Positions 1 through 9,810 of a stretch of 64,000 nucleotides of DNA are shown here, piece after piece. This DNA comes from Pleodorina starrii. Taxonomy: Eukaryota; Chlorophyta; Chlorophyceae; Chlamydomonadales; Volvocaceae. The notes under the pieces were generated by a model. The model was not told where the DNA came from. It did not search any database and saw only the letters and a program-made list of their open reading frames with translations. Within the stretch, counting starts at the first letter, position 1; each line of letters starts with the position of its first letter. The position numbers and the translations under genes were made by a program. The DNA lies in NCBI GenBank assembly GCA_030267565.1, contig BRXU01000010.1, positions 3,034,501-3,098,500 on the forward strand, given 5' to 3'.

Positions 1-47
1 CTTACCGTATTCGCGACCTCCCCGCATGTAGCGCGAGGTCGGATATC

Positions 48-960
48 TGGCCGTACACTTACTATCAACGCCTCGTTCCATCATATCAAATTAGCTGCCG
101 GAGCAAAGCCCGCGCCATTAAAGAGCGACTAATGCGCACGCCCGGTATGTTTGGGGGGATGGGTTGGCTGCCCGAGACTAAGCCACTGACGTACACTCTC
201 CCGTAGCCGGATCTGCGATTTCCTTGTTTGCAGTCGGCGCGCTTTTCAGCCCGACATGCTTTATCGCTGGAACTCCTCCGCCTGTCGTGCTGGGGGGGAA
301 TGGGGCGCGCCGTTTGCCGCAGTGCAGCGTGGTAGCTGGCGCCCTTCGTATCGCCCGTAGGCAGCCCCACCCGTTGAGAGAGAGTGCCTCGCGTTCATTT
401 CACAGCCGTCGCAGTCGTTTGTTTTGAAGGTGAATACGTCAAGTGATGCTGTTGCCGGCCTGTCCTTGGCCTGAACTGCTGGCGCCCTTCGGTCCTGCGT
501 ATCCAGCGCGCCGCAATTAGTATTTCGCACGGCAGCATTCCTGCCCGTCGTCACGGCATGCGTGTTGAGTTATGGCAAAGTTTGGTGGTCGTGCATCTGG
601 CCGTACAATGTCTTTCGACGCCTCGTTAAATCAAATCACATTAAATGCCGCAGCAAAGCCCGGCGTTCAATCAAATCACATTAAATGCCGTAGCAAAGCC
701 CGCGCCACTAAAGAGCGACTAATGGGCGCGCACGGCTTGGGGGAATGGGTTGGCTGCCCGAGACTAAGCCGTTGACATACCCGTCCCGTTAGCCGGATCG
801 CGACACCTTTGCTTGCTGTCGGTGCGCTTCAGCCCGACATGCTTTATTGCCGGGGCTTTTCCCGCCTGTCGTGCTTGGAGGGACGGTGCGCGCCGTGTGC
901 CGTACAGTGCAGTCGCTGGCTCCGTTCGGTCCGTAGGTTTTCGTGCCGCATAAGGCATAG
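48..960. repeat. Two diverged direct repeats (about 350 bp each)
   Basis: Positions about 48-385 and about 595-960 share the same order of landmarks: a CTGGCCGTACA segment, AAAGAGCGACTAATG, GGGTTGGCTGCCCGAGACTAAGCC and CAGCCCGACATGCTTTAT. They are offset by about 550 bp with many substitutions and indels. The second copy contains an additional 40-bp tandem duplication (629-668 and 669-708). No convincing reading frame runs through it. It lies immediately upstream of a G-run and terminal repeat (1048-1847), so it is probably the non-coding 3' interior of that element. Confidence 0.6.
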
Positions 961-1047
961 CATGCGTGTCTTCAGTTGTACCCCGTTGCACGGCTCGGCG
1001 CCTTCGTTCGTTCATCCCTAGCCCGCTTTGCTAGCAAGCTTCGGTCT

Positions 1048-1055
1048 GGGGGGGG
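1048..1055 (+). other. Polypurine (G8) tract before terminal repeat
   Basis: A run of eight G followed by AGTGAGGCG directly precedes the short repeat at 1065. Other LTR elements in this window carry poly-G tracts in the position of a polypurine tract (minus strand at 25418-25426 and 12090-12103; plus strand at 27785-27798), so this is read as the plus-strand primer site of the element ending at 1847. Confidence 0.4.
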
Positions 1056-1064
1056 AGTGAGGCG

Positions 1065-1847
1065 CCTACGTGGCCGAACCGTCCCACCGACGGCCGTTTA
1101 CCCTGACAGCTGTCAGGGTAAATCAGCGTCACTGAGAAACTGGCGTCGGGCAATGTCAGTTGAATCCGTTAGCGAGGCGGTTGGCGACTAAGTGCAAGCG
1201 CAAACCGTTATTGCTGCGAAAGCCGTATTTATTGTCTTTGTGAGCATCCTGGATGTGACTTTACGACGAATACGTCGGAGCTTCGAAAGGGCGGCTCTAG
1301 GGACGCCGCCTGTGTTGTGTCGGAGGGGCCTTATGAGCTGGCCCTGTATCAGTCCGCGAGGGCGCTGTTAGCGTCACCTTGAGGCATTGTCTGCTTGCAG
1401 CTATGCAGGGGTTACCCTACCCCGTAGAGCCCTAGGCTCTCGGGCGTTGTTTGTAGTGTGGTAGAATGTAGTTTTGGCGCCATGCATGGACCTCGGCCGC
1501 CGGCCGGCTCTGCTGCTCATCCTGTAACTAGTTCGTCTGAGCTTTGCCAATGTGGACTCTGGACCTAGCCAAACAGCACGGTCGCCTCGCGGCTCATCAA
1601 CGGCAGCCGTGGCGCTGGGGGACGCCTCAATGCCGCCTCTGCTGCTCGACACTCGTCGCTTCCGCCGCCGTCTTCTGCCTACTTCCTGAGGCCTTCCGAC
1701 AGTCAGCGTGCCCATCAGATGCTCCTTCCGTTTAGCTGTATCATGAACGTCACCGCGGCAGTGGGGAGGCGCCCAGCAGCGGACGATCAACGTCATCGTC
1801 CGCCCTACGTGGCCGAACCGTCCCACCGACGGCCGTTTACCCTGACA
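1065..1847 (+). mobile_element. Retroelement 3' terminus: 44-bp LTR-end copy, GC, full LTR (737 bp)
   Basis: Positions 1065-1108 are repeated almost exactly at 1804-1847, both ending TTTACCCTGACA. After the first copy come the two bases GC and then TGTCAGGGTAAA at 1111. The junction therefore makes a perfect 26-bp palindrome (1097-1122), and 1111-1847 is a TG...CA bounded unit with 12-bp inverted ends. The plan is short end segment, GC, full repeat (B1-GC-A2-B2). The same plan, with unrelated sequence, is seen on the minus strand at 24810-25418. It abuts satellite DNA at 1848. No coding sequence was recognised inside the 737-bp unit. The LTR assignment is an inference from termini and the adjacent G-run. 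Confidence 0.5.
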
Positions 1848-3129
1848 CCGGGCTCCCCAATCGCCTTCCGGTCCTCCCAACGGTATTCCGGGCCCTTTGA
1901 AGGCCTTGTCGGCCCTCCAAAGGCGTTCTGGGGCTCTAAAACGGCCTTCAGGGCCCTCTGATCGCCTTCCAGGCCTTCCAAAGGATTCCAGCCCACAGAG
2001 AGCCTTCCGGGCTCCCCAATTGCCTTCCGGTCCCTCCGACGGTATTCCGAGCCCTTTGAAGGCCTCACGGGCCCTCTGAAGGTCTACCGGGCCCCCCGAG
2101 GGCCTGCCGGGCCTTCTGAAGGCATTCCGGACCCTCCAAAGGCTTCCTGGGGATCTCAAACGGCCTTCCGGGCCCTCTGATCGCCTTCCAGGCCTTCCAA
2201 AGGCTTCCAGCCCACAGAGCCATCCGGGCTCCCCAATCGCCTTCCGGTCCTCCCGACGGTATTCCGGGCCTTTTGAAGGCCTTGTCGGCCCTCTGAAGGT
2301 CAACCGGGCCCCCCGAGGGCCTTCCGGGCCTTCTGAAGGCCTTCCGGGCCCTCCAAAGGTGTTCTGGGGCTCTCAAACGGCCTTTAGGGCCCTCTGATCG
2401 CCTTCCAGGCCTTCCAAAGGCTTCCAGCCCACAGAGAGCCTTCCGGGCTCCCCAATTGCCTTCCGGTCCTCCCAACGGTATTCCGGGCCCTTTGAAGGCC
2501 TTGTCGGCCCTCCAAAGGCGTTCTGGGGCTCTAAAACGGCCTTCAGGGCCCTCTGATCGCCTTCCAGGCCTTCCAAAGGATTCCAGCCCACAGAGAGCCT
2601 TCCGGGCTCCCCAATTGCCTTCCGGTCCCTCCGACGGTATTCTGAGCCCTTTGAAGGCCTCACGGGCCCTCTGAAGGTCTACCGGGCCCCCCGAGGGCCT
2701 GCCGGGCCTTCTGAAGGCATTCCGGACCCTCCAAAGGCTTCCTGGGGATCTCAAACGGCCTTCCGGGCCCTCTGATCGCCTTCCAGGCCTTCCAAAGGCT
2801 TCCAGCCCACAGAGCCATCCGGGCTCCCCAATCGCCTTCCGGTACTCCCGACGGTTTTCCGGGCCCTTTGAAGGCCTTGTCGGCCCTCTGAAGGTCTACC
2901 GGGCCCCCCGAGGGCCTTCCGGGCCCTTTGAAGGCCTTGTCGGCCCTCCAAAGGCGTTCTGGGGCTCTAAAACGGCCTTCAGGGCCCTCTGAATGCCTTC
3001 CAGGCCTTCCAAAGGCTTCCAGCCCACAGAGAGCCTTCCGGGCTCCCCAATTGCCTTCCGGTCCCTCCGACGGTATTCCGGGCCCTTTGAAGGCCTCACG
3101 GGCCCTCTGAAGGTCTACCGGGCCCCCCG

Positions 3130-6046
3130 AGGGCCTTCCGGGCCCTCTGATCGCCTTCCAGGCCTTCCAAAGGCTTCCAGCCCACAGAGCCATCCGGGCT
3201 CCCCAATCGCCTTCCGGTCCTCCCGACGGTATTCCGGGCCCTTTGAAGGCCTTGTCGGCTCTCTGAAGGTCTACCGGGCCCCCCGAGGGCCTTCCGGGCA
3301 TTCTGAAGGCATTCCGGACCCTCTAAAGGCGTTCTGGGGCTCTCAAGCGGCCTTCCGGGCCCTGTGATCGCCTTCCAGGACTTCCGAAGGCTTCCAGCCT
3401 ACGGAAAGCCATCCGGGCTCCCCAATTGCCTTACGGTCCCTCCAACGGTATTCCGGGCTCATTGAAGGCCTTACGGGCCCTCTGAAGGTCTACCGGGCCC
3501 CCCAAGGGCCTGCCGGGCCTTCTGAAGGCCTTCCGGACCCTCCAAAGGCGTTCTGGGGCTCTCAAACGGCCTTCAGGGCCCTCTGATCGCCTTCCAGGCC
3601 TTCCAAAGGTTTCCAGCCCACAGAGATCCTTCCGGGCTCCCCAATTGCCTTCCGGTCCCTCCGACGGTATTCCGAGCCCTTTGAAGGCCTCACGGGCCCT
3701 CTGAAGGTCTACCGGGTCCCCCGAGGGCCTGCCGGGCCTTCTGAAGGCATTCCGGACCCTCCAAAGGCTTCCTGGGGATATCAAACGGCCTTCCGGGCCC
3801 TCTGATCGCCTTCCAGGCCTTCCAAAAGCTTCCAGCCCACAGAGAGCCTTCCGGGCTCCCCAATCGCCTTCCGGTCCTCCCAACGGTATTCCGGGCCTTT
3901 TGAAGGCCTTGTCGGCCCTCCAAAGGCGTTCTGGGGCTCTAAAACGGCCTTCAGGGCCCTCTGATCGCCTTCCAGGCCTTCCAAAGGCTTCCAGCCCACA
4001 GAGAGCCTTCCGGGCTCCCCAATTGCCTTCCGGTCCCTCCGACGGTATTCCGGGCCCTTTGAAGGCCTCACGGGCCCTCTGAAGGTCTACCGGGCCCCCC
4101 GAGGGCCTTCCGGGCCCTCTGATCGCCTTCCAGGCCTTCCAAAGGCTTCCAGCCCACAGAGCCATCCGGGCTCCCCAATCGCCTTCCGGTCCTCCCGACG
4201 GTATTCCGGGCCCTTTGAAGGCCTTGTCGGCTCTCTGAAGGTCTACCGGGCCCCCCGAGGGCCTTCCGGGCATTCTGAAGGCATTCCGGACCCTCTAAAG
4301 GCGTTCTGGGGCTCTCAAGCGGCCTTCCGGGCCCTGTGATCGCCTTCCAGGACTTCCGAAGGCTTCCAGCCTACGGAAAGCCATCCGGGCTCCCCAATTG
4401 CCTTACGGTCCCTCCAACGGTATTCCGGGCTCATTGAAGGCCTTACGGGCCCTCTGAAGGTCTACCGGGCCCCCCAAGGGCCTGCCGGGCCTTCTGAAGG
4501 CCTTCCGGACCCTCCAAAGGCGTTCTGGGGCTCTCAAACGGCCTTCAGGGCCCTCTGATCGCCTTCCAGGCCTTCCAAAGGCTTCCAGTCCACAGAGAGC
4601 CTTCCGGGCTCCCCAATTGCCTTCCGGTCCCTCCGACGGTATTCCGAGCCCTTTGAAGGCCTCACGGGCCCTCTGAAGGTCTACCGGGTCCCCCGAGGGC
4701 CTGCCGGGCCTTCTGAAGGCATTCCGGACCCTCCAAAGGCTTCCTGGGGATATCAAACGGCCTTCCGGGCCCTCTGATCGCCTTCCAGGCCTTCCAAAAG
4801 CTTCCAGCCCACAGAGAGCCTTCCGGGCTCCCCAATCGCCTTCCGGTCCTCCCAACGGTATTCCGGGCTTTTTGAAGGCCTTGTCGGCCCTCCAAAGGCG
4901 TTCTGGGGCTCTAAAACGGCCTTCAGGGCCCTCTGATCGCCTTCCAGGCCTTCCAAAGGCTTCCGGCCCACAGAGAGCCTTCCGGGCTCCCCAATTGCCT
5001 TCCGGTCCCTCCGACGGTATTCCGGGCCCTTTGAAGGCCTCACGGGCCCTCTGAAGGTCTACCGGGCCCCCCGAGGGCCTTCCGGGCCCTCTGATCGCCT
5101 TCCAGGCCTTCCAAAGGCTTCCAGCCCACAGAGCCATCCGGGCTCCCCAATCGCCTTCCGGTCCTCCCGACGGTATTCCGGGCCCTTTGAAGGCCTTGTC
5201 GGCTCTCTGAAGGTCTACCGGGCCCCCCGAGGGCCTTCCGGGCATTCTGAAGGCATTCCGGACCCTCTAAAGGCGTTCTGGGGCTCTCAAGCGGCCTTCC
5301 GGGCCCTGTGATCGCCTTCCAGGACTTCCGAAGGCTTCCAGCCTACGGAAAGCCATCCGGGCTCCCCAATTGCCTTACGGTCCCTCCAACGGTATTCCGG
5401 GCTCATTGAAGGCCTTACGGGCCCTCTGAAGGTCTACCGGGCCCCCCAAGGGCCTGCCGGGCCTTCTGAAGGCCTTCCGGACCCTCCAAAGGCGTTCTGG
5501 GGCTCTCAAACGGCCTTCAGGGCCCTCTGATCGCCTTCCAGGCCTTCCAAAGGTTTCCAGCCCACAGAGATCCTTCCGGGCTCCCCAATTGCCTTCCGGT
5601 CCCTCCGACGGTATTCCGAGCCCTTTGAAGGCCTCACGGGCCCTCTGAAGGTCTACCGGGTCCCCCGAGGGCCTGCCGGGCCTTCTGAAGGCATTCCGGA
5701 CCCTCCAAAGGCTTCCTGGGGATCTCAAACGGCCTTCCGGGCCCTCTGATCGCCTTCCAGGCCTTCCAAAAGCTTCCAGCCCACAGAGAGCCTTCCGGGC
5801 TCCCCAATCGCCTTCCGGTCCTCCCAACGGTATTCCGGGCCTTTTGAAGGCCTTGTCGGCCCTCCAAAGGCGTTCTGGGGCTCTAAAACGGCCTTCAGGG
5901 CCCTCTGATCGCCTTCCAGGCCTTCCAAAGGCTTCCAGCCCACAGAGAGCCTTCCGGGCTCCCCAATTGCCTTCCGGTCCCTCCGACGGTATTCCGGGCC
6001 CTTTGAAGGCCTCACGGGCCCTCTGAAGGTCTACCGGGCCCCCCGA
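3130..6046. repeat. 972-bp higher-order repeat, three copies
   Basis: Identical variant blocks recur at exactly 972-bp spacing, for example blocks starting near 3431, 4403 and 5375, and near 3690, 4662 and 5634. The few differences between copies (such as CCCGGCCTTTT versus CCGGGCTTTTT near 3895 and 4867) indicate recent amplification. Confidence 0.85.
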
Positions 6047-7412
6047 GGGCCTTCCGGGCCCTCTGATCGCCTTCCAGGCCTTCCAAAGGCTTCCAGCCCA
6101 CAGAGCCATCCGGGCTCCCCAATCGCCTTCCGGTCCTCCCGACGGTATTCCGGGCCTTTTGAAGGCCTTGTCGGCCCTCCAAAGGCGTTCTGGGGCTCTA
6201 AAACGGCCTTCAGGGCCCTCTGATCGCCTTCCAGGCCTTCCAAAGGCTTCCAGCCCACAGAGAGCCTTCCGGGCTCCCCAATTGCCTTCCGGTCTCTCCG
6301 ACGGTATTCCGAGCCCTTTGAAGGCCTCACGGGCCCTCTGAAGGTATTCCGGGTCCCCCGAGGGCCTGCCGGGCCTTCTGAAGGCATTCCGGACCCTCCA
6401 AAGGCTTCCTGGGGATCTCAAACGGCCTTCCGGGCCCTCTGATCGCCTTCCAGGCCTTCCAAAAGCTTCCAGCCCACAGAGAGCCTTCCGGGCTCCCCAA
6501 TCGCCTTCCGGTCCTCCCAACGGTATTCCGGGCCTTTTGAAGGCCTTGTCGGCCCTCCAAAGGCGTTCTGGGGCTCTAAAACGGCCTTCAGGGCCCTCTG
6601 ATCGCCTTCCAGGCCTTCCAAAGGCTTCCAGCCCACAGAGAGCCTTCCGGGCTCCCCAATTGCCTTCCGGTCCCTCCGACGGTATTCCGGGCCCTTTGAA
6701 GGCCTCACGGGCCCTCTGAAGGTCTACCGGGCCCCCCGAGGGCCTTCCGGGCCCTCTGATCGCCTTCCAGGCCTTCCAAAGGCTTCCAGCCCACAGAGCC
6801 ATCCGGGCTCCCCAATCGCCTTCCGGTCCTCCCGACGGTATTCCGGGCCTTTTGAAGGCCTTGTCGGCCCTCCAAAGGCGTTCTGGGGCTCTAAAACGGC
6901 CTTCAGGGCCCTCTGATCGCCTTCCAGGCCTTCCAAAGGCTTCCAGCCCACAGAGAGCCTTCCGGGCTCCCCAATTGCCTTCCGGTCTCTCCGACGGTAT
7001 TCCGAGCCCTTTGAAGGCCTCACGGGCCCTCTGAAGGTATTCCGGGTCCCCCGAGGGCCTGCCGGGCCTTCTGAAGGCATTCCGGACCCTCCAAAGGCTT
7101 CCTGGGGATCTCAAACGGCCTTCCGGGCCCTCTGATCGCCTTCCAGGCCTTCCAAAAGCTTCCAGCCCACAGAGAGCCTTCCGGGCTCCCCAATCGCCTT
7201 CCGGTCCTCCCAACGGTATTCCGGGCCTTTTGAAGGCCTTGTCGGCCCTCCACAGGCGTTCTGGGGCTCTAAAACGGCCTTCAGGGCCCTCTGATCGCCT
7301 TCCAGGCCTTCCAAAGGCTTCCAGCCCACAGAGAGCCTTCCGGGCTCCCCAATCGCCTTCCGGTCCCTCCGATGGTATTCCGGGCCCTTTGAAGGCCTCA
7401 CGGGCCCTCTGA
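5640..7412. repeat. 693-bp higher-order repeat, about 2.5 copies
   Basis: Blocks recur at 693-bp spacing (5725, 6418, 7111; 6031, 6724; 6159, 6852). Within one unit the GATCG marker spacings are 157, 219, 159 and 158 bp, summing to 693. It overlaps the end of the 972-bp array, so the two higher-order forms share part of their variant order. Confidence 0.85.
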
Positions 7413-7842
7413 AGGTCTACCGGGCCCCCCGAGGGCCTTCCGGGCCTTCTGAAGGCATTCCGGACCCTCCAAAGGCTTCCTGGGGATCTCAAACGGCCTT
7501 CAGGGCCCTCTGATCGCCTTCCAGGCCTTCCAAAGGCTTCCAGCCCACAGAGAGCCTTCCGGGCTCCCCAATTGCCTTCCGGTCCCTCCGACGGTATTCC
7601 GAGCCCTTTGAAGGCCTCAAGGGCCCTCTGAAGGTCTACCGGGCCCCCCGAGGGCCTGCCGGGCCTTCTGAAGGCATTCCGGACCCTCCAAAGGCTTCCT
7701 GGGGATCTCAAACGGCCTTCCGGGCCCTCTGATCGCCTTCCAGGCCTTCCTAAAGCTTCCAGCCCACAGAGCGCCTTCCGGGCTCCCCAATTGCCTTCCG
7801 GTCCCTCCGACGGTATTCCGGGCCCTTTGAAGGCCTCACGGG

Positions 7843-8534
7843 TAGGGTTGCCGTGTACGTTTATACTGTACGGACTGTACGCGTACTTTATACGCGTATA
7901 GTACGTATAAAATATTTTGTATACACACCAGAAAACGTATAATGTACACGCGTACGCGTACAAAGTTCCATTTGAAGCCGGCGCCGAAACCATGGTTCTG
8001 ATGAGCGCCATTTAAGCTTTTCGTTGACCAGCTGTTAGACCTGACACTTGACACTTTGACAGCCTTACTCGAACATAGAATGTCTCAGACGTAACTCAGA
8101 GATTACTGTAGAATGTCTCAGACGGACTCAGAGATTACTGTTGTTGAGGTACCGGTGGTCCCTATGCAAGCGTTTCGCGACAAACACTTGTCGCCTAAGG
8201 ACCTCTACGCCGAGCTGCAGCGCATGTGCAATGCTCCAAAGAAGCCTAGCTGTTATCCTAAGTTCAAGCCTGTGTTCGGGCCCAGCAAGCCCAGCCCGGC
8301 GGACCGGAGATGGCGTTGGTTCAGTGCAGTTCCTGCGACGAGCTGATTTCGCCCTCCAACATGCCAGGAGGCTTTAAACATGTAACAAAATGACGGGGTA
8401 GTTTTTTCCGGGAGAAAACTGACTTTAACCAAGGAAGCCGGTCGTGTACGCTTTGGGTTGTACGCGTATAACGTAAAATGTACACGTATAGTACGTATAA
8501 AACCCTTCAGTGTATGCGTATAACGGCAACCCTA
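7843..8534 (+). mobile_element. hAT-like non-autonomous DNA transposon, copy 1 (692 bp)
   Basis: The element begins TAGGGTTGCCGT and ends with the exact inverse ACGGCAACCCTA. It is flanked by a perfect 8-bp direct duplication, CTCACGGG (7835-7842 and 8535-8542), of satellite sequence. An 8-bp duplication plus TAGGG termini is characteristic of the hAT superfamily. Both subterminal regions are dense in TATACG, GTACGTATA and TACGCGTA words, as expected of hAT subterminal transposase sites. The interior holds a short transposase-like 5' coding fragment and no catalytic domain, so the copy cannot mobilise itself. Two further copies lie at 14315-15008 and 18546-19239, in the same satellite context. 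Confidence 0.85.
8113..8390 (+). pseudogene. Truncated transposase-like N-terminal fragment inside hAT copy 1
   Basis: A frame opens at ATG 8113 (start MSQTDSEITVVEVP, end at 8346, 77 aa) and is preceded by a 32-33-bp tandem duplication of its own start region (8079-8142). In a different frame, from about 8304 to 8390, a peptide with CSSCDELISPS followed by GGFKHV gives a Cys-x2-Cys then His pattern resembling the start of a BED zinc finger, the usual DNA-binding domain at the N terminus of hAT transposases. The two frames would need a frameshift or intron to join. No RNase H-like catalytic core or dimerisation region is present. This is probably the remnant first exon of an autonomous parent. 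The assignment rests mainly on element context. Confidence 0.35.
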
Positions 8535-9736
8535 CTCACGGGCCCTCTGAAGGTCTACCGGGCCCCCCGAGGGCCTTCCGGACCCTCTGATCGCCTTCCA
8601 GGCCTTCGTTCCAAAGGCTTCCTGGGGATCTCAAACGGCCTTCCGGGCCCTCCGATCGCCTTCCAGGCCTTCCAAAAGCTTCCAGCCCACAGAGAGCCTT
8701 CCGGGCTCCCCAATCGCCTTCCGGTCCTCCCAACGGTATTCTGGGCCCTTTGAAGGCCTTGTCGGCCCTCCAAAGGCGTTCTGGGGCTCTAAAACGGCCT
8801 TCAGGGCCCTCTGATCGCCTTCCAGGCCTTCCAAAGGCTTCCAGCCCACAGAGAGCCTTCCGGGCTCCCCAATTGCCTTACGGTCCCTCCAACGGTATTC
8901 CGGGCTCATTGAAGGCCTTACGGGCCCTCTGAAGGTCTACCGGGCCCCCCGAGGGCCTGCCGGGCCTTCTGAAGGCCTTCCGGACCCTCCAAAGGCGTTC
9001 TGGGGCTCTCAAACGGCCTTCAGGGCCCTCTGATCGCCTTCCAGGCCTTCCAAAGGTTTCCAGCCCACAGAGATCCTTCCGGGCTCCCCAATTGCCTTCC
9101 GGTCCCTCCGACGGTATTCCGAGCCCTTTGAAGGCCTCACGGGCCCTCTGAAGGTCTACCGGGTCCCCCGAGGGCCTGCCGGGCCTTCTGAAGGCATTCC
9201 GGACCCTCCAAAGGCTTCCTGGGGATCTCAAACGGCCTTCCGGGCCCTCTGATCGCCTTCCAGGCCTTCCAAAAGCTTCCAGCCCACAGAGAGCCTTCCG
9301 GGCTCCCCAATCGCCTTCCGGTCCTCCCAACGGTATTCCGGGCCTTTTGAAGGCCTTGTCGGCCCTCCAAAGGCGTTCTGGGGCTCTAAAACGGCCTTCA
9401 GGGCCCTCTGATCGCCTTCCAGGCCTTCCAAAGGCTTCCAGCCCACAGAGAGCCTTCCGGGCTCCCCAATTGCCTTCCGGTCCCTCCGACGGTATTCCGG
9501 GCCCTTTGAAGGCCTCACGGGCCCTCTGAAGGTCTACCGGGCCCCCCGAGGGCCTTCCGGGCCCTCTGATCGCCTTCCAGGCCTTCCAAAGGCTTCCAGC
9601 CCACAGAGCCATCCGGGCTCCCCAATCGCCTTCCGGTCCTCCCGACGGTATTCTGGGCCTTTTGAAGGCCTTGTCGGCCCTCCAAAGGCGTTCTGGGGCT
9701 CTAAAGCGGCCTTCAGGGCCCTCTGATCGCCTTCCA
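8535..9736 (-). repeat. Satellite array continuation
   Basis: Same 20-bp-subunit satellite as 1848-7842, resuming after the hAT insertion. It ends abruptly at TTCCA (9732-9736), the 5-bp target duplication of the block at 9737-13393. Confidence 0.9.
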
Positions 9737-9810
9737 TGTAACGCCGAGGTCATAGGTGCCGTACAGTCGGCTAGCATAAAGCCTAAGAAAGGCGTCGCAC
9801 AGCATCTCGA
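9737..9810 (+). mobile_element. Partial TRIM terminal repeat (first 74 bp)
   Basis: Matches the first 74 of 102 bp of the TRIM repeat (compare 27420-27493), then switches to gag sequence at CGAATAATATC. The switch is in frame with the end of the gag reading frame, which terminates inside this fragment. It looks like a template-switch or recombination joint. Confidence 0.75.

Larger units (their letters stand above)
1848..7842 (-). repeat. Hierarchical satellite array (20-bp subunits, 219-bp and 159-bp repeats)
   Basis: The array is built from about 20-bp subunits of the form CNTNCCGGGCCCTCTGAAGG. Eleven subunits (nine of 20, one of 21, one of 18 bp) make a 219-bp repeat. An eight-subunit version is 157-159 bp. 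GATCGCCTTCCAGG markers occur at 1960, 2179, 2396, 2555 and 2774, giving spacings of 219, 217, 159 and 219. Because most periods are multiples of three, long minus-strand open frames run through it (for example 8011 to 5375) and would encode a degenerate Gly/Pro/Arg-rich 73-residue repeat. I treat these as by-products of the repeat and not as genes. The array is listed on the strand carrying the open frames. Confidence 0.9.

Noticed and set aside
5375..8011. 878-codon minus-strand frame as a structural or collagen-like protein gene
   Set aside because: The frame consists of the tandem satellite and begins inside a hAT transposon. Its openness follows from repeat periods divisible by three. Many overlapping frames on both strands share the property.
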